NCBI RefSeq assembly: GCF_003641185.1
Contig: NZ_CP032757.1
Coordinates: 1,860,001 to 1,924,000 of the forward strand
Length of the DNA stretch: 64,000 bases
Direction of reading: 5' to 3'
Origin: Lactiplantibacillus pentosus
GTDB taxonomy: Bacteria; Bacillota; Bacilli; Lactobacillales; Lactobacillaceae
Shown here piece after piece: positions 1 through 7,834 of the stretch. The notes below the pieces were generated by a model. It had not been told where the DNA came from, searched no databases, and was given only the letters and a program-made list of their open reading frames with translations. Each line of letters opens with the position of its first letter. Position 1 is the first letter of the stretch. The translations under genes were made by a program, and so were the position numbers.

Positions 1-249
1 TCGAAAATGGTCAAGCGTGGGGGTCTCTAGCGCAATATTCAAGTGGTCCTTTGCCGTGCTAAAACCAATGATAAAGGTCCCGTGGTCAGTGAACATCGGC
101 TGGTTCCAAGCCACGCGCGGGGTTAATTGTGGAAACGTTGTGTGGACCCAATTAAGCAGCGGAATCAGCTGTGCCCGTTGTGCGCTGGACTTACCAGCCT
201 CAAAATACGGTTGAAGTACTGCCAGATCGGTGTGTAGTTGGTCAGCCAT
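1..249 (-). CDS. DUF1801 (YdhG-like) protein, cut off by window edge
   Basis: The first 83 codons of a gene that runs off the left end of the window. The ATG at 249 is preceded by a GGAGG ribosome binding site about 7 bases upstream. The protein starts MADQLHTDLAVLQPYFEAG and contains TPRVAWNQPMF and GTFIIGFSTAKDHLNIAL, which resemble the DUF1801/YdhG fold (small soluble proteins, some linked to intracellular iron binding). The family is usually 110-150 residues, so roughly a third is missing. The exact role is not known. The family call rests on the pattern alone. Confidence 0.7.
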   Translation of the reverse strand, partial: MADQLHTDLAVLQPYFEAGKSSAQRAQLIPLLNWVHTTFPQLTPRVAWNQPMFTDHGTFIIGFSTAKDHLNIALETPTLDHFR

Positions 250-325
250 GATAAATCCTCCATAATAATTCGCCATAATTGTGTTGGTCTAAGTGTACAG
301 AAAGGCGGAGCTGGTTGCAACCAAA

Positions 326-371
326 AACGCCGTCGACGATGCCCACACATTTCGTCAACGGCGTTAGGTTT
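326..371 (-). terminator. hairpin terminator downstream of the 41-codon ORF
   Basis: Arms AACGCCGTCGACG (326-338) and CGTCAACGGCGTT (353-365) pair with one mismatch. On the - strand the stem is followed by a short T-run, so it would end transcripts coming from the right. Confidence 0.6.
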
Positions 372-421
372 GAGTTTCCGAGTAAACGAGCCCACTACGA
401 TTCATTACTCGGCTGATTGTT

Positions 422-547
422 TTAGTTGGTTAGGTCCCAATGCCAGTACGGATGGTGGTTTGCCACGTAAATGACAGTTGGTTGTGCTGATTGCGGTCGG
501 CTTTGACGCCTCGTAATCGTTAAAGTTTGTTGATGACGCATAGACAT
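422..547 (-). CDS. possible 41-residue basic peptide
   Basis: A short ORF with an AAAGGAACTG ribosome binding site directly before ATG 547, starting MSMRHQQTLTITRRQSRPQ and ending in the aromatic/histidine-rich stretch NHHPYWHWDLTN. A second ATG two codons later is also possible. It lies between a noncoding stretch and a - strand hairpin terminator, which is what an independent small transcription unit would look like. No family is recognised. The good ribosome binding site and terminator argue for expression, but an ORF this short can occur by chance. Confidence 0.4.
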   Translation of the reverse strand: MSMRHQQTLTITRRQSRPQSAQPTVIYVANHHPYWHWDLTN

Positions 548-859
548 CAGTTCCTTTCTTAATGAATACACTTAGTTTACGCGCCGTCGCTCGCAGTAAC
601 TACTGCATTTTCATAAGGCTAGCATAAGAATTTCTTAGAATTGCACTGGTGGGACGAGGAGACCAATCTAACCTGAAAGGCCCTGGGTGTGGTCCTTGCT
701 TTGAGAAGGGCGGCACTAACTGATGTCATCATGAACGGCCACCTGCCAATAATGCGATCTAACTAACTACCCAGCCTAGGACTCAGCTGATTCGAAGCGG
801 ACTGAGGGGCGAGTCATGTTCAAGTTTAATAAAGGATCCAACACAACCTGAGCGGGTGG
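548..859. other. gene-free stretch of about 310 bp
   Basis: No convincing ORF on either strand. It lies downstream of the CAT-like gene and upstream of the 41-codon ORF. Positions 650-780 are rich in G/C runs (for example GGTGGGACGAGGAG and GGGTGTGGTCCTTGC), which may fold, but I see no T-box, riboswitch or known RNA motif. One GAGAAGGG octamer is at 703-710. Confidence 0.5.
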
Positions 860-1528
860 TCACCCTAAATATTGTAACGGTTGGTCCCAATAGGCTTGGA
901 GTTCATTAAAAAAGCGACTGAGATGGTCCCCGTCGATGGTGGCGTGATTGACCGTAATGCTCAGCGGCATCGTGGTTCTGCCAGCCTCCTGCTTGAACTG
1001 ACCCGCCTGAAAAATTGGAAAAAAGCTATCCAGCGGTTTGAATGGCAGCGGTGTGTAACTGCTAAAATGAACACCCGGAAGGCTGCCGATATTGACCAAA
1101 TTTGGGGATTGCGGTGCTTTCGGCATTGGCCCTGGAAGCGCACTGAATTCAGCTTGGTCGGCTAAATAGTGTTGATAAAAAGTTCGGAAATTATTATCGT
1201 ACGTTGTCCATAAATTGGCCATTGTCCGGTCCGCGTGCAGAATCGTATACGACGGGTGGAGCACGTCAAAGGTCACCAGTTGGTCGTTCAAATAGCCAAC
1301 GCGCATTTCGGGATGGGTGGTCAGCAAGCGACTCACTAGGTAAAGATAAGCCGCGTTAAATTTGACCTGGTGGGCTTTTGTCCAAGTTAGAGTCCTAGTA
1401 ACATCCATATTGACTGTGAGACTGAAACCACTGGGGGCCAGTTTTGTAAAATAATAAAAATACGGTTGGCGTGGCCAGGTTTCTTGGTCGATAGCAACAG
1501 CGTGCATGTTTGGTTTAGTGATGGTCAT
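860..1528 (-). CDS. chloramphenicol acetyltransferase-like protein
   Basis: 222 residues, the usual length of type A (CatA-like) acetyltransferases, which form trimers and use acetyl-CoA. The hallmark near the C-terminus is kept in the form NHATIDGDH (residues 194-202): His195 is the expected general base and Asp199 the structural partner, although the classical motif has two adjacent histidines and here the first is Asn. Chromosomal CAT-like proteins in lactobacilli often have no proven resistance role, so the substrate is open. Its ATG follows the stop codon of the upstream GIY-YIG-like gene with no gap, which implies translational coupling as the last gene of a three-gene - strand unit. 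Confidence 0.8.
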   Translation of the reverse strand: MTITKPNMHAVAIDQETWPRQPYFYYFTKLAPSGFSLTVNMDVTRTLTWTKAHQVKFNAAYLYLVSRLLTTHPEMRVGYLNDQLVTFDVLHPSYTILHADRTMANLWTTYDNNFRTFYQHYLADQAEFSALPGPMPKAPQSPNLVNIGSLPGVHFSSYTPLPFKPLDSFFPIFQAGQFKQEAGRTTMPLSITVNHATIDGDHLSRFFNELQAYWDQPLQYLG

Positions 1529-1900
1529 TTAGTCTTCCTGCCAATCTTTTGGGCGCCGATTATAGCCATGTTCATCGAATGGTTGTAAATCGTGCAGCCA
1601 TTTATTTTTGAGTTCCTTAAGTGTGGCGCGCATATTCGTGACAGCCGTTGTTTCCTTTTGCCACAAGACTTGATACGAAAAGTCGGCGGGCGACTGCTGA
1701 TTCCAATCAGTCTGTAACGGATTGGCGCGATAAAAGTTCTTATTAAGATTGAGTTGATAAAAGGCCCACCGGTTATGCAAATTGGGGACAACATCAATCC
1801 AAATTTTGTGGTTGCGTTCGTTTGTAATTTGAATGACGCCATAATAAGTTGGCGCTAGTTTGTATTTTTGCTGTAAATCGCGTTTTTCTGCTGGTTGCAT
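1529..1900 (-). CDS. GIY-YIG-like protein
   Basis: 123 residues from ATG 1900. The segment YYGVIQITNERNHKIWIDV followed by NRWAFYQLNLN resembles the start of GIY-YIG nuclease folds (GIY...KIYIG...RW..H...L). The second YIG-like element is altered to IWIDV, so nuclease activity is doubtful. The AGGAGG ribosome binding site lies inside the end of the upstream regulator gene, 8 bases from this ATG. A longer in-frame start at 1945 lacks such a site and would overlap the neighbour by about 40 bases. Middle gene of the regulator/GIY-YIG/CAT unit. The family call is tentative. Confidence 0.6.
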   Translation of the reverse strand: MQPAEKRDLQQKYKLAPTYYGVIQITNERNHKIWIDVVPNLHNRWAFYQLNLNKNFYRANPLQTDWNQQSPADFSYQVLWQKETTAVTNMRATLKELKNKWLHDLQPFDEHGYNRRPKDWQED

Positions 1901-1904
1901 GCTT

Positions 1905-2630
1905 TTAATCCTCCTGAGTCGTTGTACGCCAGTATTGCCGGCCATCGACAGTTCGTCTTAAGAAGCCGTAGTCGATCAGGTAGCGGCGCAGTGTGGTGTA
2001 ATCAAAATAAATCGGTCGCAAATAAGTGTTGAGCTCGGCTTCACTGAGCGGTTGTTTCAGCGGAATTTCATCAATGATTCGGGTCAAAATCATGACGATC
2101 GTCTTCTGTTTCTTCGGCCAGCGCTTCAATTGTAATGGCTCGTGGTCAAAGTCGAAGTACTGCTTCAGCGTTTGGGCCACTTCGTCTTCAGTAATGGCAA
2201 AGCGGTCATCAACGATTCCGGGTTGTTCTGGTAAGGCAATCAGATCATTACTCGTCTGGCCACTCTCAAAGACGGATTGATAGATGGCTAGGTACAATTT
2301 CGCTTGCTTGGCTTTTTCACGAAAGGTAAATTTTTGATGGCGAATCGTTGCCGCCGCTAATTGAAATTGTTTGGCTAAGTCAGCATCCTTAATGCCGGTC
2401 GCAAAAGCGGTCAGTAAATTTTGTTGCTTAGCGGTTAAAGTGTTATAGCGACTATCCAAGTGAATTAATGATGACTGGTTACCGCCATGGACGATCGTCA
2501 AGTGTTGTTCGATCATTTCGATCGCAGTGCTCGGTTCCCAGCTGGCATCACAGTAGTTACAGGACAGAGCAGTGGCGGTTTGATGCCAACCGCGCTTTAA
2601 ATCGTCGATCGTTAAATTAGTTAGGTTCAT
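1905..2630 (-). CDS. HTH regulator with zinc-finger-like N-terminus and DUF2087
   Basis: 241 residues from ATG 2630, which has a GGAGG site; an upstream in-frame start at 2684 has none. Three parts are visible. Near the N-terminus a C2H2-like set is present: Cys24, Cys27, His43, His48. Residues about 64-100 (LTAKQQNLLTAFATGIKDAD onwards) read like a LuxR/FixJ-type helix-turn-helix. The C-terminus (residues about 185-235, with YFDYTTLRRYLIDYGFLRR) matches DUF2087. It heads a unit with the GIY-YIG-like and CAT-like genes and may regulate it. The AT-rich upstream region repeats TGTAAAC three times, a candidate autoregulatory site. The signal it senses is unknown. Confidence 0.75.
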   Translation of the reverse strand: MNLTNLTIDDLKRGWHQTATALSCNYCDASWEPSTAIEMIEQHLTIVHGGNQSSLIHLDSRYNTLTAKQQNLLTAFATGIKDADLAKQFQLAAATIRHQKFTFREKAKQAKLYLAIYQSVFESGQTSNDLIALPEQPGIVDDRFAITEDEVAQTLKQYFDFDHEPLQLKRWPKKQKTIVMILTRIIDEIPLKQPLSEAELNTYLRPIYFDYTTLRRYLIDYGFLRRTVDGRQYWRTTTQED

Positions 2631-3226
2631 AAGGCCACCTCCAATGCTATTGATTATAAAGGCGTTTATCATATTTGTAAACATTAAATTTGGATTTATG
2701 TTTATTATTATTGTAAACGTAAGTCAACTCATCTTGTTTACATTTTTGATAAACAAAAAACGTTTGCCGTGACATTGGGATTGTTCACGTTTTAAATTAA
2801 CGACGCGCTTTAAACCGGAAAAATGCAGGACAGTGTAAATTGAACATCGCATTTTTTGCATGGTGGGCTCATCCGACACGCTTAATCACACATTAACTGA
2901 GGATGTGTGATTAAGCGTGCTTTTGTGTAATCGGCCGACTGTTGCCAGCTATAGTCTAAGACGATGCTGTGTTAAGCCACACTAGCTCTGACACGTTTGT
3001 TTGTTAACCGTTACTTGCCATGGATCGTTTAGCAGGTAAAAAATCAGGTCATTCAGGGACGTCCCAGATGCTTCGTCTGCTGGCCTATCGTATAATCCGC
3101 GGTGTTGAATCGCTTGGATAGCGGTTACAACAGTTGCAGCCGGTTAGAGCCGATTTGACTGAATTTAAACTTTTTAGAAATCACCGAATGGCTATCGAAG
3201 TGTTAATCAAAAAGGAAGTGGTTGAA
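2631..3226. other. intergenic region with TGTAAAC repeats and a long hairpin
   Basis: About 600 bp between the divergent DUF2087 regulator and the ABC exporter. TGTAAAC occurs near 2676 and 2712 on the + strand and inverted (GTTTACA) near 2735, inside AT-rich DNA that probably holds the regulator promoter. A perfect 16-bp stem hairpin is at 2877-2919. TATAAT at 3091-3096 is a candidate -10 for the ABC operon, but no good -35 is visible. Confidence 0.5.
2877..2925 (+). terminator. perfect 16-bp hairpin followed by CTTTTG
   Basis: Arms 2877-2892 (CACGCTTAATCACACA) and 2904-2919 are exact reverse complements, with an 11-base loop. A weak T-run follows on the + strand only. No + strand gene precedes it, so it may end a small RNA or an antisense transcript from the regulator promoter region. 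Confidence 0.55.
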
Positions 3227-4126
3227 GTGACTGAAGCAATTTTAAGTGTCACGCATCTCAATAAGCTATTCAAACGCCAGCCGGTCTTGCAGGATGTGAC
3301 TTTTGACTGTGAACCGGGACGCATTATTGGCTTAGTGGGCGCGAACGGTGCTGGAAAAACGACGATTATGAAATCGATTTTGGGGCTCATTCGTACTGAA
3401 GGCGCCGTGAGGATTGCGGGTCAAGCGATGCAATTTGACCGGCATCCTTCATTGGCGCAGGTCGGGGCCTTGATTGAATATCCGAGCCTGTACCCCTATC
3501 TGAGTGGCTGGGATAATCTGCGGTTGTTTGCACGTGATCAGGACGTTGCGGCACAAATTCAAGCGCTCGTGACCCAGTTTGACATGTCCGATTATATTCA
3601 TCGTAAGGCCCGGACCTATTCGCTAGGGATGAAACAAAAACTGGGGATTGCGCTGGCATTTTTGAACCATCCGCAACTGGTCATCTTGGATGAACCGATG
3701 AACGGGCTCGATCCCCAGGGCACCAAGCAACTGCGTGATTTTATTGTGGCTCAAAAACAGCAGGGGGTGACGTTGCTGATTTCCAGTCATATTCTGGGCG
3801 AATTACAAAAATTAGCGGATGACCTGGTCATTATTGACCATGGTCGCGTCATTCAGCGGACGACGATGGCCGCAGCTCTGGCGTTGACTGAACATTACGT
3901 TGTGGTCGCGACTGAACATGACGGTCAGGCCAAAGCAGCCTTGACTGCGGCGGGTTATCAGTTAGCAGCCGGAACGCCTGTTAAACTGCTGCTAGCACCG
4001 GATCAATCAGTGGCGGATGTCTTAGCCGTATTGCAACAGCAGCACATCACGGTGACAGATGTTCAACACCAGGACGCCGATTTGGAACAGATCGTGTTGA
4101 CCTTATTAGCGTCATCTAAGGCCTAG
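3227..4126 (+). CDS. ABC transporter ATP-binding protein (BcrA-type)
   Basis: 299 residues from GTG 3227, chosen because AAGGAAG sits 8 bases upstream. The in-frame start at 3134 lacks such a site and would add a non-homologous extension. Walker A GANGAGKTT (38-46), a signature YSLGMKQKLGIAL (131-143), where SLGMK replaces LSGGQ as in the BcrA/CcmA subfamily, and Walker B LVILDEP (151-157). Such ATPases pair with six-helix ABC-2 permeases for export of lipids or cyclic/lantibiotic peptides. The permease follows after 12 bases. No substrate can be assigned from sequence. Confidence 0.9.
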   Translation: MTEAILSVTHLNKLFKRQPVLQDVTFDCEPGRIIGLVGANGAGKTTIMKSILGLIRTEGAVRIAGQAMQFDRHPSLAQVGALIEYPSLYPYLSGWDNLRLFARDQDVAAQIQALVTQFDMSDYIHRKARTYSLGMKQKLGIALAFLNHPQLVILDEPMNGLDPQGTKQLRDFIVAQKQQGVTLLISSHILGELQKLADDLVIIDHGRVIQRTTMAAALALTEHYVVVATEHDGQAKAALTAAGYQLAAGTPVKLLLAPDQSVADVLAVLQQQHITVTDVQHQDADLEQIVLTLLASSKA

Positions 4127-4138
4127 GGGGTGGGGCAG

Positions 4139-4900
4139 ATGATAACTTTATATCGACAAGAATTGCGTAAGTTGCTTAAGAAGCAATCGACGTGGTGGTG
4201 TCCCGGTATCTTAATCGCACTAGCAGTAACCTTTGCTAGTCTGGCACGCGTCAATGCCAAACTCTTCCCCGCTAAAGCTTTGTTCAACGATAATTTTGAA
4301 ACGGGGCAATTCCTGGTCTTCTTTATTATGGGCACGGCTGCGGCGATGGTGACGATGGAATATCAATATGGCACCATCAAAACGGTCTTGACCCAGTCGT
4401 ATACGCGGGGGCAGGTCCTGGTCAGTAAATGGCTGACGATGTTAACGTACAGTTTGATTTTATACGTGGGGACGCTAGGGTTGACGTTGCTGCTAAAAGT
4501 CAGTCTCCTCAACGATAAGTTCATGGTCTTTGCCCATCCTAGCTTTTGGAAACAGTGGTTAGCCGCTACGGCCGGGGACTTCATGAATACTTGGCTGTTA
4601 CTTAGTCTCGTGTTACTCGTTGCGACGGGCTTTAAACGGTCAGGGACGGCGGTGGCTGTCGGCATCGTCGGGTACTTTTTACTTTCACTTGTCAACGTGC
4701 CGATGATTGCGCTGATTAAAAAGTACGCGTGGCTCAAATGGAATCCAATCAACATGTTCAACTATGCGTCACAGCTGCGGGTTGCTTCACTCAGCCATGT
4801 GACCAAGTTATCCAACATGCAATTTTTCTGGGGTAACTTAGTCTATATTGGCCTTTTCTTGGCGTTAGGTTGGCTGTTGTTCCGGCGGCGCGAAGTGTGA
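4139..4900 (+). CDS. ABC-2 type permease of the exporter
   Basis: 253 residues from ATG 4139, preceded by AGGGGGTG. About six hydrophobic segments are visible after the N-terminal stretch MITLYRQELRKLLKKQSTWW, which is typical of BcrB/NatB-like ABC-2 permeases. The motif MEYQYGTIKTVLTQSYTRGQ, near residues 80-100, is the common cytoplasmic loop of this family. It lies directly behind its ATPase gene, so the two should form one export complex. Structured DNA and a strong terminator follow at 5045. Confidence 0.88.
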   Translation: MITLYRQELRKLLKKQSTWWCPGILIALAVTFASLARVNAKLFPAKALFNDNFETGQFLVFFIMGTAAAMVTMEYQYGTIKTVLTQSYTRGQVLVSKWLTMLTYSLILYVGTLGLTLLLKVSLLNDKFMVFAHPSFWKQWLAATAGDFMNTWLLLSLVLLVATGFKRSGTAVAVGIVGYFLLSLVNVPMIALIKKYAWLKWNPINMFNYASQLRVASLSHVTKLSNMQFFWGNLVYIGLFLALGWLLFRRREV

Positions 4901-5224
4901 CGCTTATTCGCTAGGGACTGGTGTAAGCTAACGATGATCTGAGTATCATCCAGAAAACTAGCTCGCTGGTGCACCGTTCCAGCGGCAAGTCAGATGCTTA
5001 AATTGCTGGCACAGATTGGTGGCACCAGTCGAAGATCAACTAAAAAAAACGAGCCATTGGACAATCCGGTCAGGTTGCCAGTGGCTCGTTTTGGTGGTGA
5101 TTATACTGATTTTAGTTCGGTGTCATTAAATGTCAATCAACGGGTGCTGGTTTTGATTGATCTAGTCCTGTTGCGATCAGGATAAGCCGCGTGTGGGCCA
5201 AACGAGCCGCTACCCGTTTAGACA
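4901..5224. other. intergenic region between convergent genes
   Basis: No gene seen. An imperfect stem pairs CTGGTGCACC (near 4966) with GGTGGCACCAG (near 5020), then comes the terminator at 5045-5093. An ORF of 63 codons at 4994 overlaps both and is not credible. Confidence 0.5.
5045..5093. terminator. bidirectional terminator
   Basis: Arms AAAACGAGCCATTGG (5046-5060) and CCAGTGGCTCGTTTT (5078-5092) pair with one mismatch, with A-run and T-run flanks. It can serve both the ABC operon and rqcH. Confidence 0.8.
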
Positions 5225-6931
5225 CTAATCTTTCGGTGTGAGCTGTTCGACAAGTTGGGCATCCGGTGAGACGTATAAAGTCTTTTGCCCTTCATAAATC
5301 ACGAATCCAGGCTTGGCGCCGTTTGGTTTGCGGATTCGCCGTACTTGGACGTAATCAACGGGGACTGTCGCAGAATCACGAGCCTTTGAGAAGTAGGCAG
5401 CCAGGTTGGCCGCTTCCATCAAGGTCGTTTCACTCGGGTGATCAGAATGCACGATGACGTGAGATCCCGGAATTTTCTGCGTATGCAGCCAATAATCACT
5501 CTTATGAGCGGTTTTTAGCGTCAACTGGTCATTTTGTCGATTGTTCTTACCGACTGAGATGGGGGTGCCATCCGTTGCAACAAACGCCTGTGGTTGACTA
5601 GGCCGCCGTGAACTACGCTGCTTCTTCTTGGTATGATGTTGCTTCAGATAGCCCTGTTGCGTCAATTCTTCGCGAATTTCGGCGATGTCGGCTGGGCTGG
5701 CTAATTCGATCTGGGTCTGAATGTTATCCAGGTAGTCGATTTCAGCCTGCGTCAAGTCGATCTGTTCACCGACATAGCCGACCGCATTCTTTTGTTTCTG
5801 ATACCGCGAGAAGTATTTTTGGGCGTTGCGTGAAGGTGACAACTGGTTAGACAACTGAATTTTTAATGGTGCATTATCATGATAATAATCAGGTAATGTA
5901 ATTTCAGTCATCCCACGTTTGACCTCGTGTAAATAAGTCGTCAGAATTTCACCCTTGAGCCGGAGTTCATCGGCCTGCTTGGTATTGGCTAAAGTCTGTT
6001 CCAGCTTTTTGAGCTTGTTACGGTTCTTCTTCAGGTTGTTTTTGACGACCCGAATCAAATTGCCGGCTTGTTGCTGGACGCGTTCGCGTTGCGCTGCATC
6101 CGCATAGTAAAAATCGAGCAACTGACTGAGCGTGTCAAACTGGCGGGTAGCCGGGCCAAAGTGGTCGAACTTGCCGGCCGCAAACATCGTTTTACGATTT
6201 GGCAAGGTAATTAGCGTTGGCTCTGGATGATTAAATTGTGTTAAGAAGGCCTGGTAGTGTGCGGCTAAATCACCTGGTTGGTGCAAATCGGCGGCCAACT
6301 GTTGAGCACTGTCGCGACCCAACCCTTGATAGTGCTGTTGCAATTGCTTAGCAAGGACATCTTCGTTCGGATAATCGCGCACCAATGTTTGATAATCAGT
6401 ATTGGGCGTGAACGGATCGATTTTGTCTTGCTTGGGTGGCTGGATATAGGTGGCACCGGGTAGTAACAACCGGTAGCGGTTTTGGTCGGCGCCCACGTGC
6501 TTGATGACATCGATGATTTTGCTCGTTTGATCATCAACTAAAATGACGTTACTGTGCCGCGCCATGATTTCGATAATCAACGTCAGTGTCTCAGCATCAC
6601 CTAACTCGTTGCGGGTTGCGACAGTCAGGTGAACGACCCGGTCATTAGCCATCTGGGTGACGGCAGTGACGACTGCGCCTTGCAAGTACTTCCGCATCAT
6701 CATCGCGAAGTTCGTTGGTACGGCTGGATTGACGTATGGAATTTGGGTGGTCTGAATCCGTGGATAGGTCGGGTCAGCCGATAGCAAGACTGGATAATTC
6801 TGCCGATTAGCACGAATCGTGAGGATTAACTCGTTTTGGTAGGGCTGATTAATTTTGGAAATACGACCGCCAACTAAGGTTTGGCGTAATTCGGTGACCA
6901 TCGCATGGGTGAATAAACCATCAAAGGACAT
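5225..6931 (-). CDS. rqcH: ribosome quality control protein RqcH (NFACT family)
   Basis: 568 residues, the usual length. The N-terminal NFACT-N region keeps the AspArg pair at residues 97-98 (MANDRVVHL), which in Bacillus subtilis RqcH is needed to recruit Ala-tRNA for C-terminal Ala tailing of stalled nascent chains on 50S subunits. A central coiled coil (NLIRVVKNNLKKNRNKLKKL) and a C-terminal NFACT-R domain (HTQKIPGSHVIVHS, then VRRIRKPNGAKPGFVIYEGQ) complete the fold. Older annotations call this fibronectin-binding protein FbpA. It stands alone on the - strand. An 18-bp perfect palindrome lies 33 bp upstream. Confidence 0.93.
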   Translation of the reverse strand: MSFDGLFTHAMVTELRQTLVGGRISKINQPYQNELILTIRANRQNYPVLLSADPTYPRIQTTQIPYVNPAVPTNFAMMMRKYLQGAVVTAVTQMANDRVVHLTVATRNELGDAETLTLIIEIMARHSNVILVDDQTSKIIDVIKHVGADQNRYRLLLPGATYIQPPKQDKIDPFTPNTDYQTLVRDYPNEDVLAKQLQQHYQGLGRDSAQQLAADLHQPGDLAAHYQAFLTQFNHPEPTLITLPNRKTMFAAGKFDHFGPATRQFDTLSQLLDFYYADAAQRERVQQQAGNLIRVVKNNLKKNRNKLKKLEQTLANTKQADELRLKGEILTTYLHEVKRGMTEITLPDYYHDNAPLKIQLSNQLSPSRNAQKYFSRYQKQKNAVGYVGEQIDLTQAEIDYLDNIQTQIELASPADIAEIREELTQQGYLKQHHTKKKQRSSRRPSQPQAFVATDGTPISVGKNNRQNDQLTLKTAHKSDYWLHTQKIPGSHVIVHSDHPSETTLMEAANLAAYFSKARDSATVPVDYVQVRRIRKPNGAKPGFVIYEGQKTLYVSPDAQLVEQLTPKD

Positions 6932-6964
6932 GTGATCACTCGCTTTCTTAAAGTTTCGTTTATA

Positions 6965-6982
6965 AACTGTCCGCGGACAGTT
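6965..6982. promoter_or_regulatory. perfect 18-bp palindrome upstream of rqcH
   Basis: AACTGTCCG followed by its exact reverse complement CGGACAGTT. The shape (GC-rich centre, no spacer) resembles operators of TetR-type dimeric repressors. No such regulator is encoded in the window. Confidence 0.5.
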
Positions 6983-7282
6983 AACCGGCTACTAGTATAC
7001 CGTTATTCAGCACTTAAAGACAAGTTACCGACCCGCGGATGCCAGGTGTTTTAGTAAGCCCAGCAATTTGGACGTCGATTTGTTCCCAATAAACAGATCC
7101 ATTTGAAAATTAGCTAGGACTTCCCCAGATTTTGCCGGTGTGCGGGTACGAATGGATAGTGGTGGGCGTTACAGTTCGCCTGCCAAAGCTGAAATTCGGT
7201 TGAATTAGCGCCTAAATGTTATATGCAAAAACGATTTTACCGGCTTTAATTTCAAAAAAACATCGTAATTATCGGTTCAATA

Positions 7283-7295
7283 TTGTATAATACAA
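7283..7295. promoter_or_regulatory. -10 element inside a 13-bp palindrome (probable MarR operator)
   Basis: TTGTATAATACAA is a perfect palindrome around its central A and contains TATAAT (7286-7291). Binding there would block the promoter of the MarR gene that starts 32 bp downstream, which fits autorepression. Confidence 0.6.
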
Positions 7296-7326
7296 ATGTG
7301 AATTATTGTTGAGAGGAATGAAGGAC

Positions 7327-7749
7327 ATGAAATCAAGCTTAACGGCACTAGCAGAGACGGCTAAACTCCAAACGGCCAGCTTAAAACAATTGACCAAGGC
7401 ACAAGGGGTGACGGTTGCGGAATGGCAATTACTGATCCAATTGAACACGGGTGCGAACACGCAAGAAAAATTAGCCACGGCGATGCAATTGGATACCTCA
7501 ACACTTAGCCGGCAACTCGCCAGCCTCGTTAAAAAGGAGAAACTCAGCAAGGAAGCGGTCGGCCGCGACCGGCGCCAACTCGTTTATACGATTACGCCTG
7601 CTGGCCTGACTGCACTCAACGCGATCAACGCCGCTTATGAACAGTTTGAAGCCGACGTTTTTGACAAGTGGCCCCAAGATGAACAAAACTTATTGCGGAT
7701 CTTGTTGAATCGTCTCAACAAATCAGTCAGTCGGATTTTAGAACCCTAA
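7327..7749 (+). CDS. MarR family transcriptional regulator
   Basis: 140 residues, typical for the family, from ATG 7327. Earlier in-frame starts (7306, 7318) sit on or before the GAGAGG ribosome binding site. The winged helix is visible: NTQEKLATAMQLDTSTLSRQ (helix-turn-helix) then VGRDRRQLVYTITPAGL (wing with the usual DRR...Y.T..G pattern). N- and C-terminal helices form the dimer interface. The palindrome over its own -10 suggests autoregulation. The next gene (degV) has its own 85-bp leader, so the target is uncertain. Confidence 0.88.
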   Translation: MKSSLTALAETAKLQTASLKQLTKAQGVTVAEWQLLIQLNTGANTQEKLATAMQLDTSTLSRQLASLVKKEKLSKEAVGRDRRQLVYTITPAGLTALNAINAAYEQFEADVFDKWPQDEQNLLRILLNRLNKSVSRILEP

Positions 7750-7834
7750 CTTTCCGAGCGGTCGAAGGTAGAGTCTCGCTTAATTTTATGCTATGATGTT
7801 TGATATTACTTAAGATGAGAAGTAGGTGTAAGTC

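Larger units (their letters stand above)
6932..7326. other. divergent intergenic region rqcH / marR-like gene
   Basis: About 395 bp with no ORF of note. It holds the palindrome at 6965-6982 on the rqcH side and the promoter/operator palindrome at 7283-7295 on the MarR side. Confidence 0.5.

Noticed and set aside
650..780. Possible T-box or other structured RNA
   Set aside because: Contains GGGTG and GGTCC runs, but the T-box consensus and a terminator/antiterminator pair are missing on both strands.
1525..1842. 105-codon - strand ORF over the GIY-YIG-like gene
   Set aside because: Different frame of the same region, without ribosome binding site or family pattern.
2705..2725. CcpA (cre) site around TTGTAAACG
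   Set aside because: The left half fits, but the right half lacks the required C-A end; better explained as part of the TGTAAAC repeats.
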